A DNA stretch of 64,000 bases from Pseudovirgaria hyperparasitica (GCF_010093815.1 NW_022985559.1:745180-809179), one strand, 5' to 3'. Shown: positions 11,336-24,833, counted from the stretch's first letter. Numbers and translations are program-made. The notes: generated by a model not told the origin, from the sequence alone.

Positions 11336-13297
11336 TACGCACGAACTATATGCCCTTCTCCCCTCAATATCAGATACATCACATTCACCACACACCGCAT
11401 TCAACACACCACATTCCACACAAACACCACATTTCGCACACCGCATTCCACACCGGAAAGCCTGCAATTGCCGTCTTATGCGTGTTGGATTGCCATGTAC
11501 GCACTGCTAGACCCCTCATAATCCCATAGGACGCCACTGAACCCTCGAAATCACATAGCACGCCGCTAGACCCTGGAAAGGTCGTGAACACAGCCCTAGG
11601 AAATCCCATCGTAAACCCCCCCTACCCAGATATCCCTCCTCTACCTAGTACTACGCCCTGATGATGATGATAAGTAATCACCGCCACCACGATCCCGAAT
11701 TCCCAGCATCCCAGCATCCCAGCATCCAGCATCCCAATCTCTTACAGACACAAGATCATCCTGTCCCTTGCCTCGCGTTTGCCCTGCCCCTTTCTTCCCC
11801 TCCCCTCCCCTTTGTAAGACCCTGTAAGACCCTGGAAAGTCTCCTACCCACCCGAGAGGATTTCGATCCCAAGAGAGGGGAATTCCCAGAAAGCGTTGGT
11901 AATTCCCAGCACGAGCGCACACAGCCCCCCTCCGCCACCCCGCGTCCGAGCCGCTATATCCGAGATCTAGATAGCGGAGATGATTCCGGGTATGTTACTC
12001 GGAGAGGGGAAGGGGGCTTTCATTCTTTGTTCTCGGTCTCTCTTTATTCGCTCCACCTTTCTTCCTCTACTTCTTTCTGTGATCACCTTGAAGTGCGTGT
12101 TTACGTACTGTCTTGCGTTTCGGTCTGGCGATTATAGATAATAATATACCACTAAGGGAGGATTCTGCGGAATGGTACCTACACCTACTCACAGAGAACT
12201 GAATATACCAAAAGTGATAAGCACATATAATATCACATACGACGCAAGAAGGGGTAGGATACATGAATGGCAGGTGGATGGATGGATGAATGAGCGGGTG
12301 TATAGTACAGAGTCAAGGAGTCATGGGATTAACGAGTGGGGCATGGAGAATAGGTATGGATATGCAGAGTTTTTAGCGACGAGGAGTTGATGATGAGGGG
12401 AGTCATATGCAGGTGAATGGGACAGATGAGCGGATCTAGGAACTTCGTGTATGGCAGTTTGTTGTCTGGTGGGAAAGGGCTTGGGAATGCTGTGTGTTGT
12501 AGGACGAGGGAGGCGATGTGGAAGGAATGGAGGGGGAGGGGGAAGGGGAGGGGGATTGGGGCGGTGAGTAGTGAGTAGTGAATGGTAAGATCCGCAGTGT
12601 GATGGGATGCGACGTGAGATGTGGGATGCGAGATGCCAGGTGCAACGAGCTGAGATGTAACGAGACAACCAGCCGTACACCCACACACAACATCAAAAGT
12701 CCAGACCACACCTCGGCCGATTGACCACTCCCACGCAATGGATACACGACATACACGTAGACAGAATACAACCCACATCAAACACACACAGAACCGCACA
12801 GCCACGCACAACGGCATCACATATCCCCGAATCTATCACCCGCCTTCCCCCCATACCTCTATCAAATCAAACAAACCACGCCCCTCAAACGGGAAGCCTA
12901 GATAACATAGCCCGTAAGTTATGCACGTATACATACACAGTTCCGCGCCGCCTTCAAAAACGCTCTTCCGTGTTTTTTTACCCCTCTGTGTCTTGTGTGT
13001 AGATATAGTACGAGTACAGTCGAGGCTAGCTAGCTAGATATCATACAGGCCCGCCATCCATCCATCGGGAGACCTGGTAAATTGCGCCATACACGCGCTC
13101 TGATGATCCCTTCTTCGTCGAGGGGGTCCGTTGATGCATATATCCTCTATACTTCCACCCCCCTCCACCCCCTGTTGAGTAGCCTGTTGGGTGGTAGTAC
13201 AGCATCGTGAAAAAAGCCTCCTCTTCCCCTTCTCCTTTCCCTCAAAAAATGCCGTCTTTTGTATTTTGCTCAAGTAATCAGTCAGTCAGTCAATCAG

Positions 13298-16027
13298 TCA
13301 ATCGTATCCGCCGCCGCCACCGCCGCTACCCCCTGCTTGCCCGCTGGCACCACCGTATAGGCCGCTTCCAGTGCCTGGTCCGCTGACGCCTACGGTTACG
13401 CCGACGCCTGCTATACCGGGTGCTACGCCGCCGCCGGAGTCTGCGTAGACGGGGATGCTGGTTGTCACGGCTGGGTAGGCGAAGGAGGATGGATGGGTGG
13501 GTGTATGGGGGGAAGTGTACTGAGCGTAGTCGCGCTGTTGCTGTTGGTGCTGTTGTTGTTGCTGTTGCTGTTGCGGTTGTTGCTGCTGTGCTTGCTGCGG
13601 CGGGTAGTCTTGGCGGTGAGCGGGCTTTATGTCGTTCGGACCGCCGGTGTATTGGGATAGCGAGACGGACACGTTGACGTTGTGATGGCCGCCCTGTGTG
13701 GGTGCGGGCGGGGGCATGCCGGAGGTGCCTGTTATTGCGGCGCCTGGGTCGCTGTATAGGGGCGGTGTGGGACCCGGGGGGTGGTGCTGCGAGGGGTGAG
13801 CGCTGTGGTGAGAGCTGGGGAGATCGGGGGGTTGAGGCGGGTTGGGGGCGTAGCCGCCGGCGGAATGGGGCGCGGAGCCAGGCAGGGCGGAGGCGAGGGA
13901 GAGCTGGTTTGTCATGTCGGGGAGCATGTCGTTGATCTTCTCCATCAGCACGGTGGTGTAGCGCGGGGAGTTGGCGCGGAGGTTGCTGATGATGGTGTAG
14001 TAGCGGGTCAGGAAGTCTCGTGGAGAAGGGGGAGAGGCGCCGAAGGAAGGGTCGTAGGACGGGTTGATGGACTGGGCGTAGTCGAGGGGGACGTAGGACA
14101 ATACATCGGTGAGAGTGCACGCGACGTCGAAGAGTTTCTCGATCTAAGGGGGAGGAAACGTGTTAGCTGCCTGAGGCCCACAATATCGCGAGGTAATGAA
14201 TGGTACAATCGGTGGCCCTTGTGAGAGAGTCCGGGACCCACGAGGCTGGAAGGGAGGAACGAGGAGAGAGGCATGCGAGCGGCAGGCCTGGACCGTGGTG
14301 GAGAGAGCAATACGCAGGGCAAGTGTGTTTCCTGCAATAAGCAGCGATGTGCGGAGACAAACACACACCCAGGCCAGATGCCGCAAAGTCGTTCGTCATC
14401 CCCCAGATGATCGCAGGCTTGATGCGGACGTTCCCCAATGCGCCGTCTCGTGCAGAGTCGAGCGGATCCGCGAACGGTTACGGCGGACGTCATGCTTGCA
14501 GATGGGCCAATCCCAATCCCAAGCCAGGGGGTCGAGAATCGGACATGGGCCAGGGTATAGAATAGCGCCCGGGCAGACAAAAGGAAAATGATGGCATGAA
14601 TCGTAAACAGATATGACGTTGCAAAGAACTTACCAGACCGACCCCATGCACTTCCATTGCCTGCTGTCTGAAATGGCTTGACATGGCTATCCAGTCGCGT
14701 GATATCTCGATCGGGTACTTGAAGCTCATCGCGTTGTCGGATGCGACGCTGGAGATGAAGCCGTGGCTGATGCTCAGCTGCCATACCATGGTCTTGAGCC
14801 AGATCTGGCTGGTGCGCAGATCCACAACCTGCGTCTCGGTGTTTGTATTCTCGAGATAGACTGGCAGGGCGTCCTCGAGTTTCTTGTGAAGTTCGAGTAG
14901 CCAGGAGGGAAGGCATGTCGTCTGGACCTTGTTCCACAGCCCGATAAACGTGTCGTCAAACGGCCTATATAGGTTGATTAATCGGCAAAACCCTGTAATT
15001 GAGATGCGGTCCGTGGGATCTTCGTCCTCAATTGGAGGGTGTATCGTTGCATGCAACGTCAGCGGACGATGCTTATGTAGTGCAAATGCTCTGGGAGTCA
15101 TGTCAGCCTGACCCCATATGACCATCCATATACATGGAAAATATCCATCTTCAACAAACCTTTCGGTGATAAACAGTTGCCAGAACAAGCGCCGGCGCTG
15201 CAGAGTCTCCATGGGATCCAGAGTTCTATATGATTCCTCGTCTCCCATGCCCAGACTGTGCGCATGTGTGGTAGCTTCCCGGAGGTGAAACCAGGCGGTG
15301 TTGGGCCTGTCGATGGCAAAAAAACATTCGTACATATAATATGAAGTGAGTACCGTCAAAATGGTCGGATTCTCCGTATAAGTGCCGTTCTTCCGCACCC
15401 GGATGGCTTCCTCCAAAAGCGCCTCGCCGTACGCCCCATTCGACGGCTGCGCGGCCGCTCTATACATGTCGAGACCAGGTGGCGGCGGCATGTTGCGCTG
15501 CAGCATCATCATGTAGGCGCAAAACACGGTGACGAAGCAGTACGGCTCCAGGGTATGCTCCATGGCCATGAAGTACTCGGCCAGCCGCTGGCGGTGCAGA
15601 ATGGGCTGGGTGGGATACAGATTCGCAAAGTAGTAGTCGGCACAGTGGTCGGCCAGCTCCTGGTTGACGAGATGCGGCGTCTTTGCCCACGCCGGCTCGA
15701 ACCTGGAGAAGTCGTGGAGATAGGGGATGTTCTGTCGCTGGGTCTCGCGCAGTTCGGAGATGACCTTTGCGCGGCTGCCCTTGGGGCCCTTCTTCTGGGG
15801 GATGGCATTGTATGTGCACTGCAGGCCGGACGTGATGCAGTTCTTACATGGCTTCGCGCTGTCTCCAGTCCCACGCTCGCACTTGACTTTTCGCCGGTGA
15901 CAACTAGCATCAACATATCAGTGGGAGGGCGCACGTCGTGTGCACACAAAAAAAGCGACACACACCTGTCACAGGCTCTCTTGATGAGCGCTGAAGTGCC
16001 AGTCGGTGGAGTCGAGACGGGCGACAT
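13298..16027 (-). CDS. Zn2Cys6 fungal transcription factor with middle homology region
   Basis: Exons on the minus strand: 16,027-15,966, 15,903-15,160, 15,090-14,634 and 14,143-13,298; phases join exactly to give 702 residues. The zinc cluster is at about residues 19-50: ACDSCHRRKVKCERG, then CKNC and CTYNAIPQ, with all six Cys present. Intron 1 splits the cluster after its first Cys. A basic linker (KKGPKGSRAKVISELRE) follows. The fungal-specific middle region covers about residues 90-420, with features such as LQRRRLFWQLFITER. The C-terminus is Pro/Ser-rich with a poly-Gln stretch and a Gly-rich end (GGSGGGGGGYD). It is expected to bind CGG-type half sites as a dimer in the nucleus. Its targets are unknown; it lies 12 kb from the IPT/LOG genes, so it is not an obvious cluster regulator. 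The third intron (about 490 bases) is unusually long. Confidence 0.88.
13536..13596 (-). repeat. CAG/CAA repeat encoding poly-glutamine
   Basis: A CTG/TTG-type trinucleotide run on the plus strand encodes a Gln-rich tract (QQQQPQQQQQQQQHQQQQ) in the C-terminal half of the transcription factor. Such tracts vary in length between strains and often lie in activation regions. Confidence 0.8.
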
Positions 16028-16626
16028 GTTCTTGAGAGGTTTAGTCGGCCCAGCCGGAGCTTTCCATGAAGAGGAGAGATCTGAGCCAGAGCTGCTGCCG
16101 GAGCCGTTAGGGGACGATTGGCCTTATCCCAAAATGAAGTCACAAAGGCACAGCTGTATGACGGCAAGTGCTTTTTTGATAGAGTAGTCAGCCAGCACGT
16201 GGTGCATGAGAGTAGGCCACGAAGATTACCGATCCAGTCGGAGGACGATGTCAAGAGGCTCCGGCGCTCTTTTGAGTGATAGTCATGCTGCAGAAACTCT
16301 CACGATAAGTGCAATGTTGAGGGGAGGCATGCCCTGTGTCCAATCGCAACGGCGCCAAGGAGGCACTGTAATCTCATAGGTAGTTGCGAAAGCGACGTCC
16401 AGGCTGCAGAAAGAGCAGGCATCTAATACTCGGTAGTGAGACAGAGACCAATCGGCAGAGCATGGAATGGATAGAAGCATTGGCCGTCCAGGGACACAAA
16501 ACTGATGGACAGGACAAAAGGTAGAGGGTATGTGTGTGTGATTGAGGGAGAGGGACCTGGAAGGACCTGAGGGGACCTAAGGGGAGAGGGTCCAAGTAAC
16601 ATGCAGGCGTCAAAGTCAAAGGTGGG

Positions 16627-16676
16627 CTGTGCTGTGCTGTGCTGTGTGTGTGTATGTGTGTGTGTGTGTGTATGTG
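16627..16676 (+). repeat. GCTGT and TG microsatellite
   Basis: About four GCTGT units pass into a TG dinucleotide run with TATG interruptions. It lies about 600 bases upstream of the transcription factor start. Confidence 0.85.
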
Positions 16677-16910
16677 CTGCGTGCTGCCGATCACCTCACA
16701 GACTGACTCCCTGTCTGTGCAGGGAAGTACGAACGGGGGAGATGTTATTTCGTGCCGCAGATGTTTAACGATGTCTGGCATAATACCCAAGCGCAGCTAG
16801 CACCAATTGTAGGCTCTATAAAACATAAACTAGGAACTTGGTTGTCTCTCTCTATCTCTGAGCACGCCTGGACGGTGGCACAGTTACTATGTACTATGTA
16901 CATGGCGAGT

Positions 16911-16959
16911 GGTAGTAGTAGTAGTAGTAGTAGTAGCCGGCCCCCCCCCCCCCCCCCCC
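16911..16959 (+). repeat. TAG trinucleotide run followed by a C19 homopolymer
   Basis: About eight GTA/TAG units (16,912-16,936) are followed, after CCGG, by nineteen consecutive C (16,941-16,959). Long C tracts are sequencing-sensitive, so the true length is uncertain. Confidence 0.85.
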
Positions 16960-19900
16960 GGGTGTAAGTAAAGTTCATATTCCTGGTATGTGGAGTATGT
17001 TGCTGTGAACGTATAAGGAAGAGAGGTTCACGGCAGCATTTTCTCTAATAGGGCTGGTTAAACATGAAGGTTTGCTGCACCAATCATGGGGCAACCCTTT
17101 ACACCCATTACACAAACTTCACCAGCATGTATGTACGTATGGATGTATGTATGTATCTCTAACCGATGGGAGGAAAGAAGATTTGAAGAATTCGGAAGGA
17201 TCCGGAGACGTTGCCGGCAATGACTTGACTGGCTGGCTGGTCTGTCTATCTGTCATTGTCAAACAAAAGAGATGAGAGCTGGCGGAGCAAAAAGAGTGGG
17301 CGGGCTTCCCTCCTCCTGACAGGCAGGGTGTTTTGGGGTGTTTGGGCTAATAGGCTTGTTTGATCCACCGAATTGCCGCACAACAACTACTACCACAAAG
17401 CCTCGCCTGCACGTGCCGCCTGGGTTGGAACGTTGAATTGGCATTTGGAAGCGTGGGCGGCCCCCCCGGTTCGCTAATTAACGTGGTCTACTTACTGTAG
17501 CTACTTAGTTTGCAGCTCGATGCACGGCAGCAATATCTTCCTAGTGTTGTAGCCCTACTTATGGAGCAACAGCGGGTTGGCAGATCGTCCACGTTGCAGA
17601 AGTGAAGAGTCTGTGTTGACAAACTATCAAAAACTCGCCATGTTTGTGTGAGTGTGCTCGAACCGCCCAATGCCACAATTATGCTAATACTGTAGGCATC
17701 AAAGTACCGACAAGTAGCGACAAGAGGCCCCTGCGGGCATTGGCATTGGGCTGAGGTGTCATGAGTGAAATAAAAAAACGGCTTGTGCGGAGAGATAGCC
17801 GTGATGAACATCCTCCCTCGCACCCTGGCGCCAAGTGTGAGCGCGGGAGCTCCCACGCTGACGGTGCGTTTAGCAGTACCAGTCTTTGTACCAGGGACCA
17901 TTCCATAATTTAAATGGTAATAATAGGGTGCCTACATCTACCTCTATCTCGGATGACGACGGGAGATTAGCCACGCGGTCTCTCATTTGTGGCTGCTTGT
18001 ATCTGTGCCTTTTCTCCAGAGCCAGCCCCAGTATAATCAGCCCAGCAAGGAGCCCAGCAGCCCTCGTTCCGGTCGTGATCAGTATCAATGTAGAAAGAGA
18101 GATGTATGTGTGTGTCGCTCTCGATTGCTCCCGACGAACACGAGAACGACGACACGCACACCTGGCTGGCAGGTCAGCAAGCAACCAACCAGGCAAATCA
18201 TCGTCCTGGACCGGATGTCCCACACACGCCTCCTGCTTGGGGTAAAGATAGGCACACACTGTATGTAGCGGGCGGTATAGCGTCCTAGTCCCAGGCAACA
18301 CAGAAAGGACATTCCGAGAGCGTTGGTGAGGAGGGTTTACCATTCAGCGTGCATCCCGGGATATAGCTTCAGATCATTCGACTTTTCCCACACTCACTAA
18401 CCCCCCACCCCCCTGGTCCTTTTTCTAGCATGCTCCTCATCCCATAACCGACGCACGGCCTCTCTCGTCAAAGCCTGAAACCAGAAAGTGCGAAGAGAAA
18501 GTTGATGGGAGCATCGTCGAGATTGATATAGCCATATCTGACGACTCTTGGTGAAGGACAGTAGTCAGTGGGTAAAAAGGTCGATAGGTGCCAGTTCGTC
18601 CGAAGCCGTCCAGTTGTGCCATGCCAGGCAAGCATCCAAAGGCCGGCGATGGTCTCGACCTCACCGGCTCGGCCGTGTTGTAATGCTGACGGCTAAAAGC
18701 GGATCAGTGGCAGTTGATAGGGAAAGGAAGAGGCAGGCAGGTCCACAGTCCTGAGTCGACAGCCAGCCCCCGTAGTCATCATCATCAGGGCCACACAGAC
18801 TGCCTGACAGCCCTTCACCAGCAGCACAGGTCGTAGTCGCTAGGTGTCCTGGCAAGGCCGGCGTCCAACTTCCTGATTCGAAAGGCGGAGAGTGTGCCAT
18901 GCTGCGACATGTGCAGGCCAGCACAACTGGGGTGTGTGAGGGAAAAAAGAAAGAAAGTGGGCTCAGGTCATGCCATCGTGATGCTCTCTATCGAGGAGGA
19001 GGAAAGGGGGGCCGTATATTGGTGCCAGGAGTACTTTGGAGGGGGCGGAGGGATATGAAGTTCAAATAGTACGCGGAGGGCAGAGTGAAGGAGAGAAATG
19101 GTTGAATTTTGATATGTCTGGACAAAGAAGAATGGATGTGCTGTTCAGGTCCCATCCATCATATATATATATATGCTTTCCTGAGGCCCGGTGGAAGTGA
19201 AAAAGGCCCGTCTGCGGTGCTGGCTGGACAAAACAGCGCCTTTCTTGCGCCGTCGCTGTGCTTGCGGCCTTGGAAGAGTGAACGATTTGGCCGGCAAAGG
19301 GGGCTTCTTTGGCGGGCGCCGTTGTTGTAGCTGCAGACCCAGCGACAACTGCGCCGCTTCTTGGGGGGGTTTCGCGCCGTTTCGCGCAGTCTGGGGCGGC
19401 CTTGGGGCGGTCTTGGGCGGTTCTTGGGGGGCGTCTTAGGCTGGGTCCCCCCCGTACCGCCAGTGCATGTCAACATTGGAGAGCCATATATAGTAAACAA
19501 ACACACAACCACAGTACATAGTCAAGAAAGAGTCAACAACATCAAACGTCCTACCACACAGGATCACGACATGCCAGAACCATCGTCGCATCTTCGCATC
19601 AGATTTGTCGCACTGACCGACAGGTCCATCTGCCTGCTCCCCTGCCCTCTGTATCAAAGCATGGCACCATTCACTCGTCGCGTTTGGTAAACAAACATCC
19701 ATCCATGTGCCCGCGCCCAGTCCTAGGGCTGGCTGAACAAACAGTCAGTAGGGTACAGTAGTATACTCAACCCGCCATCCGCCATCAGCATCGCGTGCCA
19801 ATCGGCCCTATCAAGCGGGCTGGCGCGCACGACAAAGCGCCGGTGCGGTACGCTACAGGAACGGGGAGGGCGTTTAGAGGCGACCATCCATCCATCCATC

Positions 19901-20818
19901 CATTCCCAACCATCATCGCTATCATCTTGACTTTGATAACTGACAAAGTTCTCACTACGCCATGACTCCCGGCTCGTCCGCACCCTTTCCCTAGCCACAA
20001 GATGTAGACGTGCGACATAGGGAGGGAGATAGTTGGTAGTCATTAGCATCCCATCCATAGCCTGACGTTGAAATAGACTGGTCCTGACACACACACACAC
20101 ACTGCGCTGCACAGCCATGGGCGATAACTTACATATGTGCATGGGGGAGGGGAGACTGGGGGCGCACCAGGGGTGGGGGAGGGGGCTGACTATTGTAGTG
20201 TATGTACTCATGCGAGTCTTGTGACTTGCTTTCTTCTTTTCTGAAGTCCTACTTTTTATATCCTGTATAGTGATTATGTTTATTGCGAGCGAGCCTCAGA
20301 CAGACTGCTTGGCTCGGCTTGTGAGCATTCTTTGGTGACCATTGGCGGACTGTGTATATATAAATATATGTATATCTTCATCAAGCACACGAGTCGCGCT
20401 CAGGCATAGATACATGGACTGTGTACGACATTGCGACATTGCGACATTGCCCTCCTGCGACCTTGGTAGGCCTCCTCGGCGGACCCTCGTCCGAGCATAT
20501 CCACGATTCTTCACATACAGTACTATTCCGGGAAACCATCTTGAAACATCAAAACACGTTTCCAGTTTTTACCCATCAACGGCATCTATACCCTAGCGTC
20601 TGTCTCATGCTACTGTATCCACATCCTACCTCTCCACAGTGTCCACTCTCGTCTCAAAATCTCATCACAAGAAATTTTTTTGGTCTACATGGGCCCCCAA
20701 GCATCATCGGGTATTAGAACGCCATTCCATGCATCGCTGTACAGTACACACACTAAACTCCAAATCGCTCCGCCCAGATAGATGTTCATGTGCCGAAAGC
20801 ATGCGCGACGGCTCGTCA

Positions 20819-23310
20819 TTATGTGAATTCCACGCGACTACCTCCGCGCTCTGCCCGCTGCCGTGCACGTTCAGCGCGTCGTCTCCTCCGATTGTCCTCG
20901 TAGTTACTTGCGCGACTCATCTCCGTTCCTGTGCCAGGTGGACTGCTACCCATCGCACTCTCTCCGGCTGCAGGAATGGTTGGAGGCGGAGCAAGGCTTG
21001 CATGGTCCGTCGTTGCAGCTGCAGGATGCGGTGCTCCAAGTGGTGGCGGTCCAGGAGGTGGGCCTGGCAATGGATACGGTAACGCAACCGCAGGAGCATT
21101 GCTCGACGAGCCCATCTGCTGCTGTTGTTGTTGTGCTTGTGCTGCTTCAGTTGCTGCCACTCTACGCCATCGCTCGTCGTCCACGTTGCTGAACGAGCTG
21201 ACACTGCCGCCGCGATTACCACGCTGCTGTCTCTCCTTTCGCCGGTGTTCACGCTCTGCTCGAGCTTCCTCCTCATTCAGCCTTCTTAATGTGACATGAC
21301 GTCCGTCTTCGTGCATCTTGACTTTGACAGACACGGGAGGCGAGTTCATGCTGTTGTCGGCATTACTGCGCTGGCCGCTGCCATCTCTACGCGATGATGA
21401 TGCACCTGCTGGAGGTGGCGCAGATGAGCTGGCTGCTTGATGGTGCCGTCGATGCGGTCGACCTCCTGCAGAGAAATACTCCTCGGACCCAGACTCAAAG
21501 CCCGGAGGCGGAATGCCTTGAGACTGGGGCGGAGCTGGCACTGGAGCTATACTCGACACACTGGTGACATCAGCACTATGCAATGGAGGTGCGACTGAAC
21601 TCTGGGCAGGTCGTGGTGGGTGATGTCGTGAGAGTGCTGGAGTGCTACCAGTGATGTCGGTATCGTCATCAGTGAAAGAACCAGTGCGTCCGCCTCGTCG
21701 TGGTCCGGGAGTCCCGTCTCCAGTGTAGTGCCTTCGTTGACTGTTCGTTCGTGCCATTCTCTCCTTTTCAATCTCCTGTGCACGAATTGCCTCTACCCGT
21801 GCGTCTTCCTTTTTACGTCGTCTTTGGCCTAACTTGTGTTTCAAGAATCCTGCAAAGCCGAGCACGGCAAGTCCTTCTTTGATACCAAAATCACGGCGAT
21901 GATAATCATGGTCATCTTCATCTCGTTCGTCGCTAAAGCTCGAGTATGAGTCGATCGAGTTCCCACTCCGCCTTCTCAGTGATGCTCTTCTCGAAGGACT
22001 TCCGTATGATGCCGCACTCGCACCTGCTGTCGCCGCCGCCGCCGCTGCTGCTGCTGCCGGTCCAACAGATGGTCGTCGACCATGGGGCCGCAGTCGATCG
22101 TTGGCTGGCGATGCTGGCGCTAGGCCTTCTTCTACTCTGCTTATGTCTGTCTGGGTCATCTCTGAAGCGCCAGCACGAGGTGGACGATAACTCGACACGT
22201 CACTTTCAACCTCCTGGGGTTTCCTTCGGTTGAACAGCCCCCTAAAAGCAGCTATAGCACCAAGACCAGCGCCTGCACCGAGAAGTCGGTTTCTCCACGT
22301 GTGATTCTTTTTCTCGTGCTCATGGTACTTTTCACGACCAACTGACTCGGAGCGCCGCGGGGATCGTGAGCTATGACGAGAACTGATGACCTCCCGTCTC
22401 TCTCTTGACCTATGTCGACTTTGCGAGCGTCTTCTCAGTGCTGCCAACGCTGCGCCCGCTCCTCCTGCAGCGGCTAATGCACCCAGTCCATGCCCTCCCC
22501 GGCGGCTTCTCCTCTCCTCTGTTATCTCAGTTACGCCCTCACTGTAGATACTACTGCCCTTGTCGTAATATCCGGTTGATGGCCGATAGTGGAAACTCAG
22601 ACCAATGTAGAGGACTAGAAGGAAGAACCCCCACAAGGCAAACAGGATAAATAGAACTTCTGGTGATCCGTAAAGGGTTAGGCCAAGTGCGACCTGTGTG
22701 AAGCCGAGAAGGGCGATGGCTCTACCAACCCACTGATGAAGGAATAGCTTGAACGGTATGCGGATCCGGTCCTTTCCTTTTTCTCGGTGATGAGTCCATG
22801 CGCCGAAAGTAGCTTGTAAAAGGATGAAGATGTAGAGAGTCAATCCTATGCCATGGTGGGGATTTGTAAGACTTCTTGCTTGGCCCACGGCGAACCAACC
22901 TAGTACGAAAACTACAGTAGATAGCAGTACCGTCAGTATCTGGAGCCAGATGTGATATCGAAGAGCCATTCGGGCGTTTCTGTGGTAGAATGCAGCGATC
23001 ATTATAGCAGCGGGCACGACCCCGAGAAAAGTAATGGCAGCGACAATGCCATGACCTTTTATAATGCTATGATATCCCGGCATGTCCAGAAAGCGATTTC
23101 CCATACCTAGTCCCTGTCAGCTTGGTGCTCTACCTCTCCTGTATCCTCGTCAGTCTTACCATTATAGCGCATCGTCGCAAAGTTTAGCCCTACGAGGTTG
23201 GGCAACAGGAAAGTATTTCTTGACGAATCCCACGTTCCATCCCCAACATACATTGTGTCCGAGTTGTATGTGCTGCTGCCGGCCGGCGCCAGCTGCGGAT
23301 TTGGCGACAT
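20819..23310 (-). CDS. Cytochrome b561/ferric-reductase-like membrane protein (DUF2427 family)
   Basis: Two exons, 23,310-23,160 and 23,106-20,819, with a 53-base intron in phase, give 812 residues. The first exon encodes a 50-residue lumenal/extracellular lead ending LPNLVGLNFATMRYN; an in-frame stop lies just upstream of its ATG, which fixes the start. Residues about 60-220 form five to six membrane helices with the histidines expected to hold two b-type haems: GHGIVAA, YHIWLQ, HHGIGL and LHQWVGR. This is the trans-membrane electron-transfer core of cytochrome b561. The last 580 residues are cytoplasmic-looking and disordered: RS-rich, Ala-rich, Pro-rich and poly-Gln segments with a charged helix (about LGQRRRKKEDARVEAIRAQ). 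The physiological electron acceptor is unknown. The long tail suggests a scaffold role in addition to redox activity (inference). Confidence 0.85.
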
Positions 23311-24833
23311 GTTTCTTTATAGCGATATGTACAGGCGAATAGAAGGGTATGCGCAAAGGCGGTGAAGGCTGATTCGGAGGTCAACGGCGAGTCCTAGGAA
23401 GAGCAATCGATGCTGATGGCTGCTTTCCTATAGAATCAGGTACGTCACGTCGAACGAAGGTCGTGTCGAGTCTACAACCAGCTGGCAGCAGGCGTCAATC
23501 GCGAGCAGGTCCGGCGAGGCGGACCGCTCGTTGAAGTCGGTCAGTACGGCGAGATTCGAAGATTGTAGGGAGCGAAGGCGTCGTAGATAGATAGCAATGA
23601 TAATCACAGATTACGCAGGTATTCCCCGAGTCTTTAGATAGCTTGAACCAGGGTAGGATAATGTGAAGAAAATGTCCAGAGCAAGGTGAGATGGTAGTTG
23701 GTGGCAGGGCGGTCTGTGCTTTCGGATGTGTTGTCGTCGATTTTGGCGGGACAACCACAACAAATCGATAATTCCCCCACTAGCCACCAATAACAATAGT
23801 AAGGCACCAGCCACTCCGCCACTATGTGGCGATTCTCGTCAAACTTCATCCAATTGCCTTCCGCATTTCCATTTCTATTCGTCTCCTTATATTCATCGTT
23901 GCGCGTCCTCTAAGATCTTCCAATTCCCGGCAGTTTCATCGACGCGTAAATGTTCCATTGATGCCCAAAGTATGCCCTAGGACACTGGCAAAGCGCGCTG
24001 GTCGTGACACGTTCATATCGTTCGCCCTGCTCTCACATAGTCTGGTCGCTCTCCTATCACACTCTACTCATGGGTGGGCCAAGATGTGAGTATATGAGTA
24101 TGTGAGCATCTAATGTTGACGTTTCGCTTCCCTCATAGGTATACGGCTTCTCTAGGCCATGTTGGCAATTCACTATCGTTTGTTTCCACGATGGACGTAG
24201 TTCTCAGGTATCGCATTCTGATACTACGCCATGTCTGTCTACTAACCAATGATGGCCTTACTGCTGTAGCTGCCAAGTTCTCTTTGTCGTTGTGATGACA
24301 AAGGATCAAGGCCACGTATAGCTCGACCCTGGCAAGGTAACTTCTACTCAGCCCCAAAACCGTACGTCGAATCATGAGGCCATGAAATTGCATATATTCT
24401 CTTCATTCAGTCTGATCATTCTCGTCGCTGTTCTCCGAGCCTTTATATCTAGCTCCACTCTTCCATGGCAGAACTAGTCTCGTCTCGGTCCATATGGCGA
24501 CACAAGTTGACGCTTTGGCCGCCAAAAGCACACGATACTGGTAAGTAGATGCAGATGCAGATCTTGTTGCGCCTAGGTCTGGCGTCTGGCCCCTATCCTA
24601 TAGCGTGCATATGAAGCAGACAAGCCTAGAACTAGCCAGGCGAGGACCTAAACATACGCCATGTAGACTAAGATACAGCCAGCATGAAGGTGGAAACTCC
24701 ACTGAGCATCCAGATGCCTGATTATGGATCATATAAGAGTCCTTCTCGAGGATGCCGAAAATTCAAGAAAGAAACACGACGTAGTCAACTTCCATCTTTC
24801 TTCTGTCGCCATACTGTTTGTTCTACCGTCCCC
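23311..24833. other. intergenic, promoters of flanking divergent genes
   Basis: The b561 gene reads left and the next gene reads right, so this 1.5 kb holds both upstream regions. No frame here shows a domain. The segment 24,684-24,833 is an in-frame extension of the next gene and could be coding. Confidence 0.4.

Larger units (their letters stand above)
8842..13297. other. long gene-poor intergenic region with low-complexity DNA
   Basis: No frame here has a recognisable domain. About 9,950-10,650 is AT-rich and may be an old degraded repeat. About 10,750-11,950 is a mosaic of short tandem motifs: CATGCCAATCTC-type repeats near 10,915-10,970, CA/AC-rich repeats near 11,235-11,460, and CCCAGCAT repeats near 11,699-11,735. 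The frames of 100-160 codons in this block are translations of these repeats. Confidence 0.45.
16028..20818. other. long intergenic region with microsatellites, no supported gene
   Basis: Frames up to about 160 codons exist on both strands, but none has a domain or joins by splice sites to a sensible protein. Several simple repeats are listed separately. A GC-rich stretch near 19,200-19,440 and short ATATAT runs near 19,160 and 20,355 are the only other features seen. The left end is the promoter of the transcription factor. Confidence 0.4.

Noticed and set aside
10757-11940. Several frames of 80-160 codons, one looking secreted or hydrophobic
   Set aside because: They are translations of simple tandem repeats, overlap on both strands, and show no domain.
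13326-14120. 264-codon frame overlapping the last exon of the Zn2Cys6 gene
   Set aside because: It is Arg/Pro-rich in a shifted frame. The spliced transcription factor frame has the conserved sequence.
13298-16027. Zn2Cys6 factor as regulator of the IPT/LOG cluster
   Set aside because: It lies more than 12 kb away with unrelated genes between. No evidence in the sequence links them.
17870-18343. 157-codon minus-strand frame with a hydrophobic segment
   Set aside because: Only one short membrane-like stretch, overlapping frames of equal quality on the other strand, and no conserved motif.
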